10,833 nucleotides of DNA from Methylophilaceae bacterium UBA7525 (GCA_002479405.1 DLMX01000046.1:1-10833); one strand, 5' to 3'; shown: positions 1-6,707, counted from the stretch's first letter. A program made the numbers and translations. The notes: generated by a model not told the origin, from the sequence alone.

Positions 1-33
1 TTAACCCTCATACAAATTAACCCCTCATGCAAA
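1..33 (+). repeat. Imperfect tandem repeat over the coaBC start
   Basis: Two near-identical units lie side by side: TTAACCCTCATACAAA (1-16) and TTAACCCCTCATGCAAA (17-33). They differ by one inserted C and one A/G change. The A/G change makes the ATG used as the coaBC start in the second copy. No purine-rich Shine-Dalgarno is seen in these bases. The left copy touches the window edge, so more copies could lie outside. Any function is unknown. Confidence 0.6.
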
Positions 34-1235
34 ACCAACCCATCAAGAAACTGGTACTCGGCATCACTGGCGGCATCGCTGCCTACAAGGCGGCTGAGCT
101 CGTGCGCCTGCTGGTCAAGGCCGGCATCGAGGTACAAGTCGTCATGACAGAGGGGGCGCGTCATTTCATCACGCCGGTCACCATGCAGGCGCTGTCCGGC
201 AGGCAAGTATTCACTGACATGTGGGATGCCGGCATCCCCAACGGCATGCCGCACATCGAACTGTCACGGCAGGCAGATGCGATTCTGATCGCACCGGCCA
301 GCGCCGATTTCATGGCCAAACTGGTACACGGCAATGCCGACGATCTGCTTTCCACACTATGCCTGGCACGTGAATGTCCACTGCTGGTAGCGCCGGCCAT
401 GAACCGGCAAATGTGGGAGAACACGGCGACACAGCGCAATGTACAACAGCTGCAGGCTGATGGCATCGCGATCCTCGGCCCGGACAGCGGTGAGCAGGCC
501 TGCGGCGAAACCGGACTGGGACGCATGTCCGAACCGGAAGACCTGCTTGAAATGCTGATGGCTTTTCAGCAGCCGAAACTGCTCAAAGGAAAACACATTT
601 TGATCACGGCCGGCCCTACGGTAGAAGCCATAGACCCGGTGCGCGCCATCACCAACTTCAGCTCCGGCAAGATGGGCTATGCCATCGCCGGCATGGCACG
701 CGCCATGGGCGCCGAGGTGACGCTGGTGAGTGGGCCGACGCAGCTGAAACCACCGAGCCAGGTAGGGCTGGTAAATGTCATTAGCGCCGCGCAGATGCTG
801 GATGCCGTCATGCAGCGCGTCCGTGAACAGGATATATTCATCGGCGTCGCCGCTGTCGCCGATTACCGGCCGGCACAGCCCAGCACTCGAAAAATCAAAA
901 AGAGTGAGCAATCACTGACGATGGAACTGATACCTAACAAGGACATACTGGCAGAAGTCGCCAGCCTGCCGCAGGCGCCATTTTGTGTTGGTTTCGCGGC
1001 GGAAAGCGAAAACCTGCTACAGCATGCCGAAACCAAGCGCAAGAAGAAAGGCCTGCCATTGCTGGTCGCCAATCTGGTGCAGGAAAGCATGGAGCAGGAT
1101 GACGCCAGCGTGGTCTTGCTGGATGATGCCGGCAACCATCCCTTGCCGCGCGCCGAAAAAAACCGGATCGCGCAACAACTGCTGCAACATATTGCCTCCA
1201 TGTTGGATCAACAATCATCGAAAGCCGCCACATGA
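27..1235 (+). CDS. coaBC: Bifunctional CoA biosynthesis protein CoaBC (PPC synthetase/decarboxylase)
   Basis: This cytosolic enzyme carries out two steps of coenzyme A synthesis: joining 4'-phosphopantothenate to cysteine using CTP (CoaB), then FMN-dependent decarboxylation to 4'-phosphopantetheine (CoaC). At 402 residues it has the usual full length. The N-terminal flavoprotein half (about 1-185) shows GITGGIAAYK, the catalytic His76 in the HIEL motif, PAMN at 123-126 and Cys159 in the substrate-flap ACG motif. The C-terminal synthetase half (about 187-395) shows TAGPT, Asn210 in a TNFSSGKMG motif, AAVADYR and the KIKK motif with Lys289. These match the key residues known from the E. coli protein (also called Dfp). 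The ATG at 27 gives the expected N-terminus, although no Shine-Dalgarno is visible before it. The stop overlaps the dut start as ATGA, so the two genes are probably co-transcribed and translationally coupled. Confidence 0.97.
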   Translation: MQNQPIKKLVLGITGGIAAYKAAELVRLLVKAGIEVQVVMTEGARHFITPVTMQALSGRQVFTDMWDAGIPNGMPHIELSRQADAILIAPASADFMAKLVHGNADDLLSTLCLARECPLLVAPAMNRQMWENTATQRNVQQLQADGIAILGPDSGEQACGETGLGRMSEPEDLLEMLMAFQQPKLLKGKHILITAGPTVEAIDPVRAITNFSSGKMGYAIAGMARAMGAEVTLVSGPTQLKPPSQVGLVNVISAAQMLDAVMQRVREQDIFIGVAAVADYRPAQPSTRKIKKSEQSLTMELIPNKDILAEVASLPQAPFCVGFAAESENLLQHAETKRKKKGLPLLVANLVQESMEQDDASVVLLDDAGNHPLPRAEKNRIAQQLLQHIASMLDQQSSKAAT

Positions 1236-1684
1236 ACCTCAATGTAGAACTTAAAATCCTGGACGACCGTCTTCACAACATGATGCCGGCCTATGCCACG
1301 CCCGGTTCTGCCGGCCTTGACCTGCGTGCTTGCATCGAACATACGCAGACGCTGCATCCGGGCGAGACCACACTGATCCCGACCGGCATGGCGATTCACC
1401 TGTCCGACCCCAACTATGCCGCCATGATCCTCCCGCGCTCCGGCCTCGGTCACAAGCACGGCATCGTACTGGGCAATCTGGTCGGCCTCATCGATTCGGA
1501 CTATCAGGGCCAGTTACTGGTCTCCTGCTGGAACCGCGGACGCGAATCCTTCATCCTCAACCCGCTGGAGCGTATTGCCCAACTGGTGATTGTGCCGGTC
1601 ATGCAGGCCAACTTTACCGTCGTCGATGAGTTTGCAGCCAGCGAGCGCGGCGAAGGCGGTTTTGGCAGCACCGGAAAACATTAA
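1232..1684 (+). CDS. dut: Deoxyuridine 5'-triphosphate nucleotidohydrolase (dUTPase)
   Basis: Hydrolyses dUTP to dUMP and pyrophosphate, which keeps uracil out of DNA and supplies dUMP for thymidylate synthesis. The 150 residues fit the homotrimeric bacterial dUTPase. All five family motifs are present in order: AGLDLRA (27-33), RSGLG (69-73), GLIDSDYQGQL (85-95, with catalytic Asp90), ERIAQLVI (113-120) and the glycine-rich C-terminal RGEGGFGSTG (139-148), which closes over the active site. Its ATG lies inside the coaBC stop (ATGA, 1232-1235), with only a weak GAAAG upstream, so translation probably depends on ribosomes ending coaBC. The coaBC-dut pairing is also known from enterobacteria. 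Confidence 0.97.
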   Translation: MNLNVELKILDDRLHNMMPAYATPGSAGLDLRACIEHTQTLHPGETTLIPTGMAIHLSDPNYAAMILPRSGLGHKHGIVLGNLVGLIDSDYQGQLLVSCWNRGRESFILNPLERIAQLVIVPVMQANFTVVDEFAASERGEGGFGSTGKH

Positions 1685-1710
1685 GAAAACCGCAAAAAAG
1701 CAGATTTTCC

Positions 1711-1740
1711 TTGAGGAGAGCCTGTTTTTTATGGTATAAA
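1711..1740 (+). promoter_or_regulatory. Putative sigma70 promoter of rpmB-rpmG, extended -10
   Basis: A -35 TTGAGG (1711-1716, 4 of 6 consensus bases) is followed after 18 bases by -10 TATAAA (1735-1740, 5 of 6). TGG directly before the -10 (1732-1734) gives the extended -10 pattern TGN. It sits in the 99-base gap between dut and rpmB and would start transcription near 1747, about 37 bases before the rpmB ATG. The rest of the gap is AT-rich with no other clear signal. Confidence 0.6.
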
Positions 1741-1783
1741 TGCGGACTTTCGAATTTCGGTAAGCGGTATTAGGAGATTTAAC

Positions 1784-2020
1784 ATGGCACGCGTATGTCA
1801 GGTAACCGGCAAGAAGCCAATGGTTGGGAACAACGTATCCCACGCAAACAACAAGACCAAGCGTCGTTTTTTGCCTAATTTGCAGAACCGCAAATTCTGG
1901 GTTGAGAGCGAAAACCGCTGGGTAAGCCTACGTATCACCAACGCTGCACTGCGTACAATCGACAAGAACGGCATCGACGCTGTTCTGGCTGATCTGCGTG
2001 CTGCTGGCGAAAAGATTTAA
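1784..2020 (+). CDS. rpmB: 50S ribosomal protein L28
   Basis: Structural protein of the large ribosomal subunit. The 78 residues begin MARVCQVTGKKP and include the conserved NKTKRRFLPNLQ block (23-34) and FWVESE, and end LRAAGEKI, very close to E. coli L28 along the whole length. There is a single cysteine, so this is the form without a zinc-binding set. A strong Shine-Dalgarno AGGAG (1772-1776) lies 7 bases before the ATG. rpmG follows after 12 bases, the usual rpmBG pair. Confidence 0.98.
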   Translation: MARVCQVTGKKPMVGNNVSHANNKTKRRFLPNLQNRKFWVESENRWVSLRITNAALRTIDKNGIDAVLADLRAAGEKI

Positions 2021-2032
2021 GGAGCATTCAAG

Positions 2033-2188
2033 ATGCGTGAAAAAATCAAACTCGAATCAAGCGCCGGTACTGGTCACTTCTACACCACGACCAAGAACAA
2101 GCGCACCATGCCAGAAAAGATGGAAATCAAGAAATTTGACCCCGTCGCTCGCAAGCATGTGATGTACAAGGAAGCCAAGCTCAAGTAA
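2033..2188 (+). CDS. rpmG: 50S ribosomal protein L33
   Basis: Small large-subunit ribosomal protein of 51 residues that begins MREKIKLESSAGTGHFYTTT and ends KHVMYKEAKLK. The TTTKNKR block and the C-terminal FDPVARKHV are typical of proteobacterial L33. It has no cysteine, so it is the zinc-independent form. The Shine-Dalgarno TAAGGAG (2018-2024) overlaps the rpmB stop codon, so the pair is probably translationally coupled. The gene ends 30 bases before a hairpin terminator. Confidence 0.97.
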   Translation: MREKIKLESSAGTGHFYTTTKNKRTMPEKMEIKKFDPVARKHVMYKEAKLK

Positions 2189-2218
2189 TTGACTAGTTCA
2201 AATAATTGAGAGGCTCGC

Positions 2219-2246
2219 AAAAAAACCCGCAACAGCGGGTTTTTTT
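2219..2246 (+). terminator. Bidirectional terminator between rpmG and the desaturase
   Basis: The stem CCCGC (2226-2230) / GCGGG (2235-2239) has loop AACA. It is flanked by seven A on the left (2219-2225) and seven T on the right (2240-2246), which can also pair and lengthen the stem. It ends the rpmB-rpmG transcript on the + strand. Read on the - strand it has a T-run as well, so it probably also ends the desaturase transcript, whose stop codon is at 2274-2276. Confidence 0.88.
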
Positions 2247-2273
2247 ATGTCCGTCAGCTCCGCATCGGAAACA

Positions 2274-3458
2274 TCAGGCCATCTTGTAACAACGCAGACG
2301 CCTGGAGAACACCTGCAAGGCCTCTATGCCGCTCGTTTCGGCACGATGGCACCAGTCCTCCAGCATTCTCAGCAATTGCTCCTGACTGGCATTGGAGCGC
2401 GCCCAAACGGCTGCCAGCTCCTGCCTGAGCTGATAGAGAACTTGCAGATTCCTGCTGTTCTGCAGGACTCTGCTTAATGCCTGTTTTTCCTGATCCTGCA
2501 GATCCTTTGCATCCAGCGCCAGCCATCGCCTCAACCTTTCCTGCATCAAAGGCTCCTTGCCATACTGCAGATACACTTGCTGCAGCCTGGACAACTCTTC
2601 CCTGCAGGCGATTTTAACTATCTGGCCATAACTGCCCATCACATCGAAACGATGCGTGATGACCGCCTGCAAGGTGTCCAGATCGCAACGGGTCTTGGCC
2701 CAATCAAAGCGAATCCTCGGGGCAACCTTCTTGACACTGGCCAGATGCAGGAACTGCATGATGCGGATATACATCCAGCCGATGTCGAATTCATACCACT
2801 TGTTTGAGAGTCTTGCCGAACTGGCATAGGCATGGTGGTTATTGTGCAGTTCTTCGCCGCCGATGAGGATACCCCAGGGCAGGATATTGCAGCTGGCATC
2901 GGCCGCCTCGAAATTGCGGTAGCCCCAGTAGTGGCCGACACCGTTGATGAGGCCAGCTGCAAAGAATGGAATCCAGATCATTTGCACTGCCCAGAGCGTG
3001 ATACCTATCGGGCCGAACAATACGACATCTATAACCAACATCAGCCCGACACCGGCGCTGGGATAACGGCTATAGAGATTCCTCTCGAGCCAGTCATCCG
3101 GCGTGCCCTTGCCAAATCTATCCAGCGTTTCCTGCCTGGCCGCTTCCAGCCGGAACAGCTCGGCGCCTTCCAGCAGCACCTTCTGCAGGCCCAACACCTG
3201 CGGGCTATGTGGGTCTTCGGCGGTTTCACAGCGCGCGTGATGCTTGCGGTGCACGGCAGCCCACTGCCGGGTCTGCATCCCCGTGGTAAGCCATATCCAG
3301 AAGCGGAAAAAGTGACTGACTACCGGATGCAGATCAAGTGCACGATGCGCCTGACAACGGTGCAGATAGATTGTCACTGCAGCAATCGTGACATGCGTCA
3401 TGGCTAGGACAAAGACTACATAGCCCCACCAAGCTAGTTGAAACAGACCGTCAAGCAT
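2274..3458 (-). CDS. Membrane fatty-acid (acyl-lipid/acyl-CoA) desaturase, DesA-like
   Basis: A di-iron integral-membrane desaturase that would introduce a double bond into fatty acyl chains and so tune membrane fluidity. All three histidine boxes are present (numbered from the start chosen here, 394 residues): HRCQAH (33-38), HRKHH (70-74) and HNNHH (205-209). Hydrophobic segments lie around 9-33, 50-60 and 137-173. A C-terminal tail of over 100 residues after about 265 is charged and helix-rich, with no assigned role. An ATG 33 bases upstream (3491) is possible, but GGAGGG (3467-3472) lies exactly 8 bases before the ATG at 3458, and a likely -10 box overlaps the upstream ATG. The start at 3458 therefore fits better. 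The gene follows mscS by 56 bases. Substrate and double-bond position cannot be read from the sequence. Confidence 0.9.
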   Translation of the reverse strand: MLDGLFQLAWWGYVVFVLAMTHVTIAAVTIYLHRCQAHRALDLHPVVSHFFRFWIWLTTGMQTRQWAAVHRKHHARCETAEDPHSPQVLGLQKVLLEGAELFRLEAARQETLDRFGKGTPDDWLERNLYSRYPSAGVGLMLVIDVVLFGPIGITLWAVQMIWIPFFAAGLINGVGHYWGYRNFEAADASCNILPWGILIGGEELHNNHHAYASSARLSNKWYEFDIGWMYIRIMQFLHLASVKKVAPRIRFDWAKTRCDLDTLQAVITHRFDVMGSYGQIVKIACREELSRLQQVYLQYGKEPLMQERLRRWLALDAKDLQDQEKQALSRVLQNSRNLQVLYQLRQELAAVWARSNASQEQLLRMLEDWCHRAETSGIEALQVFSRRLRCYKMA

Positions 3459-3466
3459 GAATGGAT

Positions 3467-3472
3467 CCCTCC
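3467..3472 (-). promoter_or_regulatory. Ribosome binding site that decides the desaturase start
   Basis: GGAGGG on the - strand, 8 bases before the ATG at 3458. The alternative ATG at 3491 has only a T-rich stretch upstream. This is the main ground for choosing the shorter protein. Confidence 0.75.
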
Positions 3473-3489
3473 ATGCATTCATTACAGCC

Positions 3490-3518
3490 ATTGTATGCCT
3501 AAAAAAAGCCGATGTTAA
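3490..3518 (-). promoter_or_regulatory. Putative sigma70 promoter of the desaturase gene
   Basis: Read on the - strand: -35 TTAACA (3513-3518, 5 of 6 consensus bases), a 17-base spacer, then -10 TACAAT (3490-3495, 5 of 6). Transcription would start near 3483, giving a leader of about 25 bases before the ATG at 3458. The -35 overlaps the mscS stop codon, and the spacer holds the T-run of a terminator. Confidence 0.55.
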
Positions 3519-3540
3519 AAAACCGTTCCCGCGGCATCGG
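3501..3540 (-). terminator. Putative terminator at the end of mgtE-mscS
   Basis: On the - strand, CCGATG (3540-3535) pairs with CATCGG (3514-3509), followed by C and seven T (3507-3501). The 20-base loop contains the mscS stop codon and a second short CCG/CGG stem with its own T-run. The stem is only 6 bp with a long loop, so termination may be partial, letting some transcripts run into the desaturase. Confidence 0.55.
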
Positions 3541-4813
3541 GTGCCGGCGGTTGATTGTTCAGAATACGTATCTCGCGCTGCGGATATGGGATGCTGACGT
3601 TGTGCTTTTTGAACGCGCGCCAGATATCGAGATAGATTTCGGATTGCAGGCTGGCGGTACCGTTCTCGGGGTCACTGATCCAGACATTCATCATCAGGTC
3701 GATACCGCTCTCGCCGAACGCCCGCAGCAGAGCTTTGGGAGGTGGATCGCGCAAAACTCGCTCCTGTGTACTCGCAGCCTCTACCATGAGCTGCATGGCA
3801 AGTTCGAGGTCGGCCTGGTAGCTGACCTGCAGTGACAACTGCACACGCACCTTGCGGTCGGTCATCGAGTGATTGATCATCACGTTGGAGACCAATGTTT
3901 CATTGGGGATGATCACTTCCGTATTGTCCAGCTTGCGCAACACCATATAGCGAGAGCGCAGCTCGCTAACGATACCGTAGTGCGTATCGACTGTGACGAT
4001 ATCACCGATATGTATGGAATCATCCAGCAGCAGAATAAAACCGCTGGCGTAGTTGCTGGCGATCTTTTGCAAGCCAAACCCCAGCCCGACACCAAGAGCC
4101 CCGCCAAACACGGAAAGCAGGGTGATATCCAGCCCGACCGCGGATAGCGCGAACAGCACGGCAATCAGCGAGAAGAAAATGCGTACGAGCTTGCTCAGCA
4201 CGACCCGTACGTTCATGTTGATCTGCTGCGCACCCATCAAGCGATTCTCGATCAAACGGCTGATCCAGAGCGCACCGAACAACGTAAGCAGAATGATGAC
4301 AATAGCCTGCAACAGCAACAGCAGCGTCAGCTCGCCCTTGCCTACAGAGAACCTGACACTATCCAGCGCTGCCAGGATATCAGGCAGCACACCGATGAGA
4401 TGCAGCGCCAGTAACAGCCAGACAGTGCCGGCGACGACACCTTCCATGGTCCGCTCCCAGCTGCCGGGAGCGAAGATATACCGTAGCGTGTAAACCACCA
4501 GCCTGATGATAGCCATGGCCAACAGCAAGGTCATGGCCAGTTTGAGCAGACTCACATCATGCCAGTGGCTTAGAACAAGATAACCGGAATAAACAAAAAT
4601 CAGCGAGGACAGCGGAAAGAGAACACGATTGATCCCGCCTATTCCCACTTTCCAGCGCTCGGCTGCACGCCGCATGACATAGGCGCGCAGCATGCCGTTT
4701 ACAGACCACGCCAGTAGCAAGCTCAGACCGATGACGCTAGCCTGCCAGAGCAAAGTCAGGTTATTGGTTCCCGTTTGAAGTTCCTGCCAGATCAAGCTCA
4801 TCTCGGGATTCAT
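3515..4813 (-). CDS. MscS-family mechanosensitive ion channel
   Basis: An inner-membrane channel that opens under membrane tension and releases solutes during hypo-osmotic shock. At 432 residues it is longer than E. coli MscS (286) and has extra N-terminal membrane helices: hydrophobic stretches near 22-45, 62-82, 90-112, 125-148, 160-185, 205-228 and the pore helix 233-262. The pore-lining helix carries the diagnostic small-residue pattern GGALGVGLGFGLQKI and NYASGF. After it come the beta domain (DSIHIGDIV, a PNETLVSN motif like the family's PN motif) and the C-terminal alpha/beta domain ending in the IPYPQREI signature. The Shine-Dalgarno AGAGG starts in the mgtE stop codon, 6 bases before the ATG, so the gene is co-transcribed and probably coupled with mgtE. 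A second Met at residue 5 is a possible start without a better binding site. Gating and ion preference cannot be inferred. Confidence 0.93.
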   Translation of the reverse strand: MNPEMSLIWQELQTGTNNLTLLWQASVIGLSLLLAWSVNGMLRAYVMRRAAERWKVGIGGINRVLFPLSSLIFVYSGYLVLSHWHDVSLLKLAMTLLLAMAIIRLVVYTLRYIFAPGSWERTMEGVVAGTVWLLLALHLIGVLPDILAALDSVRFSVGKGELTLLLLLQAIVIILLTLFGALWISRLIENRLMGAQQINMNVRVVLSKLVRIFFSLIAVLFALSAVGLDITLLSVFGGALGVGLGFGLQKIASNYASGFILLLDDSIHIGDIVTVDTHYGIVSELRSRYMVLRKLDNTEVIIPNETLVSNVMINHSMTDRKVRVQLSLQVSYQADLELAMQLMVEAASTQERVLRDPPPKALLRAFGESGIDLMMNVWISDPENGTASLQSEIYLDIWRAFKKHNVSIPYPQREIRILNNQPPAPDAAGTVF

Positions 4814-4822
4814 CAGATACCT

Positions 4823-6259
4823 CTATAACAATACGATGCTGGCAAGGCCAAGGAAGATGAAGAATCCGCCACTATCCGTCATCGCTGTAATCAGCACGCT
4901 GGAGCCGACCGCGGGATCCTTGCCGAATTTGGTCATCATCAGCGGAATCAGCACGCCCATGACAGCGGCCAGCATCAGATTCATCGTCATCGCCGCAGTC
5001 ATGACCACGCCCAGTGCAACATTGTCATACAGCAGATAGGCCACCACTCCCAGCACACTGCCCCAGATCAGGCCATTCAAGAGCGCTATGCCCATTTCCT
5101 TCTTCAACAGGGTTTTCATATTATGCGAGGCTACCTGACCCAATGCCAGACCACGCACAATCATCGTAATGGTCTGATTACCGGAATTACCACCAATGCC
5201 GGCAACGATAGGCATCAGGGCGGCCAACGCCACAATTTTCTCGATTGAGCCCTCGAATGCGCCAATCACGCGCGAGGCGACAAATGCAGTCACCAGATTG
5301 ACTGCCAGCCAGGTCCAGCGATTCTGCACGGCCTTCCACACCGACGAGAACATGTCTTCATCTTCGCTCAGGCCGGCCAGTGACAGCATGTCGCTTTCCG
5401 CTTCTTCACGAATGAAGTCCATCACCGTATCCACCGTCAATCGACCGATCAGCTTGTTGTTCTCATCGACGACCGGAGCTGTCACCAGGTCATAACGCTC
5501 AAAGGCCTTGGCGGCATCGGTTGCCTTGTCTTCCGGATGGAACACCACGGCATCGTCCGCCATGACCTCATCCACACCCAGCTCGGGATCGCTGACCACA
5601 ATACGCTTCAATGGCAGCACGCCGTGCAGTACATCATGCCGGTCAACGACAAACAGCTTGTCCGTATGGTCCGGCAGATTGCCGATACGACGCAAATAAC
5701 GCAGAGCGACTTCCAGCGAGATATCCTCACGGATGGTCACGATGTCGAAGTCCATCAAGGCGCCTACCGCATCTTCCGGGTAGGACAAGGCTGATTGCAG
5801 CCGCTCGCGATTACCTGCATCCAGACTCTCCAGCAGATCCTGCAACACATCCTTGGGCAGGTCATGTGCCAGGTCCGCCAATTCATCCGTATCGAGTTGT
5901 TCAGCCGCAGCCAGCAACTCCTCGCTGTCCATGTCAGCGATCAGCGTCTGTCTGACCGCATCCGACACTTCCAGCAGGATATCGCCGTCACGCTCGGCTT
6001 TTACCAGATCCCAGACTTCGAGACGTTCCTCCAGCGGCAGCGCTTCCAGAATGTAGGCGACATCAGCCGGATGTAACTCATCCAGCTTCTTCTGCAGTTC
6101 AGCAAGATTCTGTCTGTGGACGATGGTCTCGACCAGAGGCTGATTCGGCATGTCCTGCCTGTGCACCAAGCCTTCGACCAGTTTGTGCTTGTGCAGGAGC
6201 GCGATGACTTGTTGCAGGCTTTCTTGCAAGCTTTCTTTTGATTCTTGAATTTCAGCCAT
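4823..6259 (-). CDS. mgtE: Magnesium transporter MgtE
   Basis: An inner-membrane Mg2+-selective channel that acts as a homodimer and is gated by cytoplasmic Mg2+ binding. The 478 residues show the standard layout: an N-terminal helical domain (about 45-160, including HPADVAYILEALP at 63-75), a pair of CBS domains (about 165-285) and five transmembrane helices (about 318-478). The membrane part contains the signature PIVAGIGGNSGNQT (350-363) and TAMTDSGGF with Asp462, which by position corresponds to the Mg2+-coordinating Asp432 of the Thermus protein. The N-terminus has a small internal repeat: LVEGLVHRQD (27-36) and LVETIVHRQN (42-51). The ATG at 6259 is preceded only by a weak binding site (GTGGG). 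It is first in an operon with mscS, 9 bases apart. Confidence 0.96.
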   Translation of the reverse strand: MAEIQESKESLQESLQQVIALLHKHKLVEGLVHRQDMPNQPLVETIVHRQNLAELQKKLDELHPADVAYILEALPLEERLEVWDLVKAERDGDILLEVSDAVRQTLIADMDSEELLAAAEQLDTDELADLAHDLPKDVLQDLLESLDAGNRERLQSALSYPEDAVGALMDFDIVTIREDISLEVALRYLRRIGNLPDHTDKLFVVDRHDVLHGVLPLKRIVVSDPELGVDEVMADDAVVFHPEDKATDAAKAFERYDLVTAPVVDENNKLIGRLTVDTVMDFIREEAESDMLSLAGLSEDEDMFSSVWKAVQNRWTWLAVNLVTAFVASRVIGAFEGSIEKIVALAALMPIVAGIGGNSGNQTITMIVRGLALGQVASHNMKTLLKKEMGIALLNGLIWGSVLGVVAYLLYDNVALGVVMTAAMTMNLMLAAVMGVLIPLMMTKFGKDPAVGSSVLITAMTDSGGFFIFLGLASIVLL

Positions 6260-6402
6260 TGGTTAGCCCACAAGTATTTGATTGGAATTAAAATGGACCG
6301 GGGCATCTCCCCAGACGTTATTATGGTGGTTTTTCAGGCCACGGAAAACGCTTATCAGCCAATTAGTCGGCAGATTGTATAAAAACTGGAAATTAATTGC
6401 CC
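6260..6402. other. Divergent intergenic region between mgtE and the glutaredoxin-like gene
   Basis: These 143 bases must hold the start signals of both genes. An AT-rich core TTGTATAAA (6375-6383) gives a -10-like TATAAA (6378-6383) on the + strand and TACAAT (6374-6379) on the - strand. Neither has a convincing -35 at the right distance. If mgtE starts there, its leader is about 110 bases. The leader contains a short hairpin, GGGG-CATCT-CCCC (6300-6312). I do not recognise an M-box or other known Mg2+ riboswitch, and the promoter assignments are weak. Confidence 0.4.
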
Positions 6403-6657
6403 ATGTCACATGATTTCATTCTCTACGGAACCTCAGCCTGCCATCTGTGCGAACAGGCGACTGAAATGCTCGCAACACTTGCATCGCATGACTTACACTG
6501 GCAGGAAATCGACATCAGCAACGATGGTCAGCTTTTGACTCGCTACGGCACAAAGATACCGGTGCTGTGCGATATCTCCAGCGGCCTGGAACTGAACTGG
6601 CCCTTCGATCGTAACGATGTCATCAGCCTGCTGAACTCAACTGCAAGCCAGGAATAA
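6403..6657 (+). CDS. Glutaredoxin-like (DUF836-type) thioredoxin-fold protein
   Basis: A small protein of 84 residues with a thioredoxin-fold layout: first strand FILYGT, then the redox motif CHLC (Cys13 and Cys16), a helix, a second strand HWQEIDIS, and KIPVL with the expected cis-proline (Pro53) opposite the CxxC. Length and pattern fit the glutaredoxin-like DUF836 family found beside varied genes in proteobacteria. It probably does thiol-disulfide exchange in the cytoplasm, as there is no signal peptide, but the partner is unknown. The ATG at 6403 is preferred. A TTG at 6397 is also possible and is actually better spaced from the weak GGA at 6388-6390. The gene is divergent from mgtE and convergent with rplQ, and appears to be transcribed alone. 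Confidence 0.82.
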   Translation: MSHDFILYGTSACHLCEQATEMLATLASHDLHWQEIDISNDGQLLTRYGTKIPVLCDISSGLELNWPFDRNDVISLLNSTASQE

Positions 6658-6676
6658 GTGCGCTAAGAGACAAAAA

Positions 6677-6707
6677 GCAAAAAGCCGGTGCTTGACCGGC
6701 TTTTTGC
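6677..6707. terminator. Bidirectional terminator, rplQ versus glutaredoxin-like gene
   Basis: A perfect 13-bp inverted repeat, GCAAAAAGCCGGT (6677-6689) and ACCGGCTTTTTGC (6695-6707), with the 5-base loop GCTTG. The GC-rich core followed by five T on either strand makes it an intrinsic terminator in both directions. It closes the alpha operon on the - strand and the small thioredoxin-fold gene on the + strand. Confidence 0.93.

Noticed and set aside
357..911. A 184-codon open frame on the - strand opposite coaBC
   Set aside because: coaBC is unambiguous here; this frame shows no family motif.
1691..1730. Possible terminator after dut (AGG-AGAG-CCT followed by a T-run)
   Set aside because: The stem has only three base pairs, and the stretch is better explained by the rpmB promoter.
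2832..3407. A 191-codon open frame on the + strand opposite the desaturase
   Set aside because: The opposite strand encodes the desaturase with all three histidine boxes; this frame has no family features or ribosome binding site.
6260..6402. M-box or other known Mg2+ riboswitch before mgtE
   Set aside because: The region is short and I see none of the multi-helix architecture or conserved loops of the M-box.
6404..6409. GTGACA on the - strand as a -35 for mgtE
   Set aside because: A 5 of 6 match, but no -10-like sequence lies 16-18 bases downstream; the nearest is 22 bases away.
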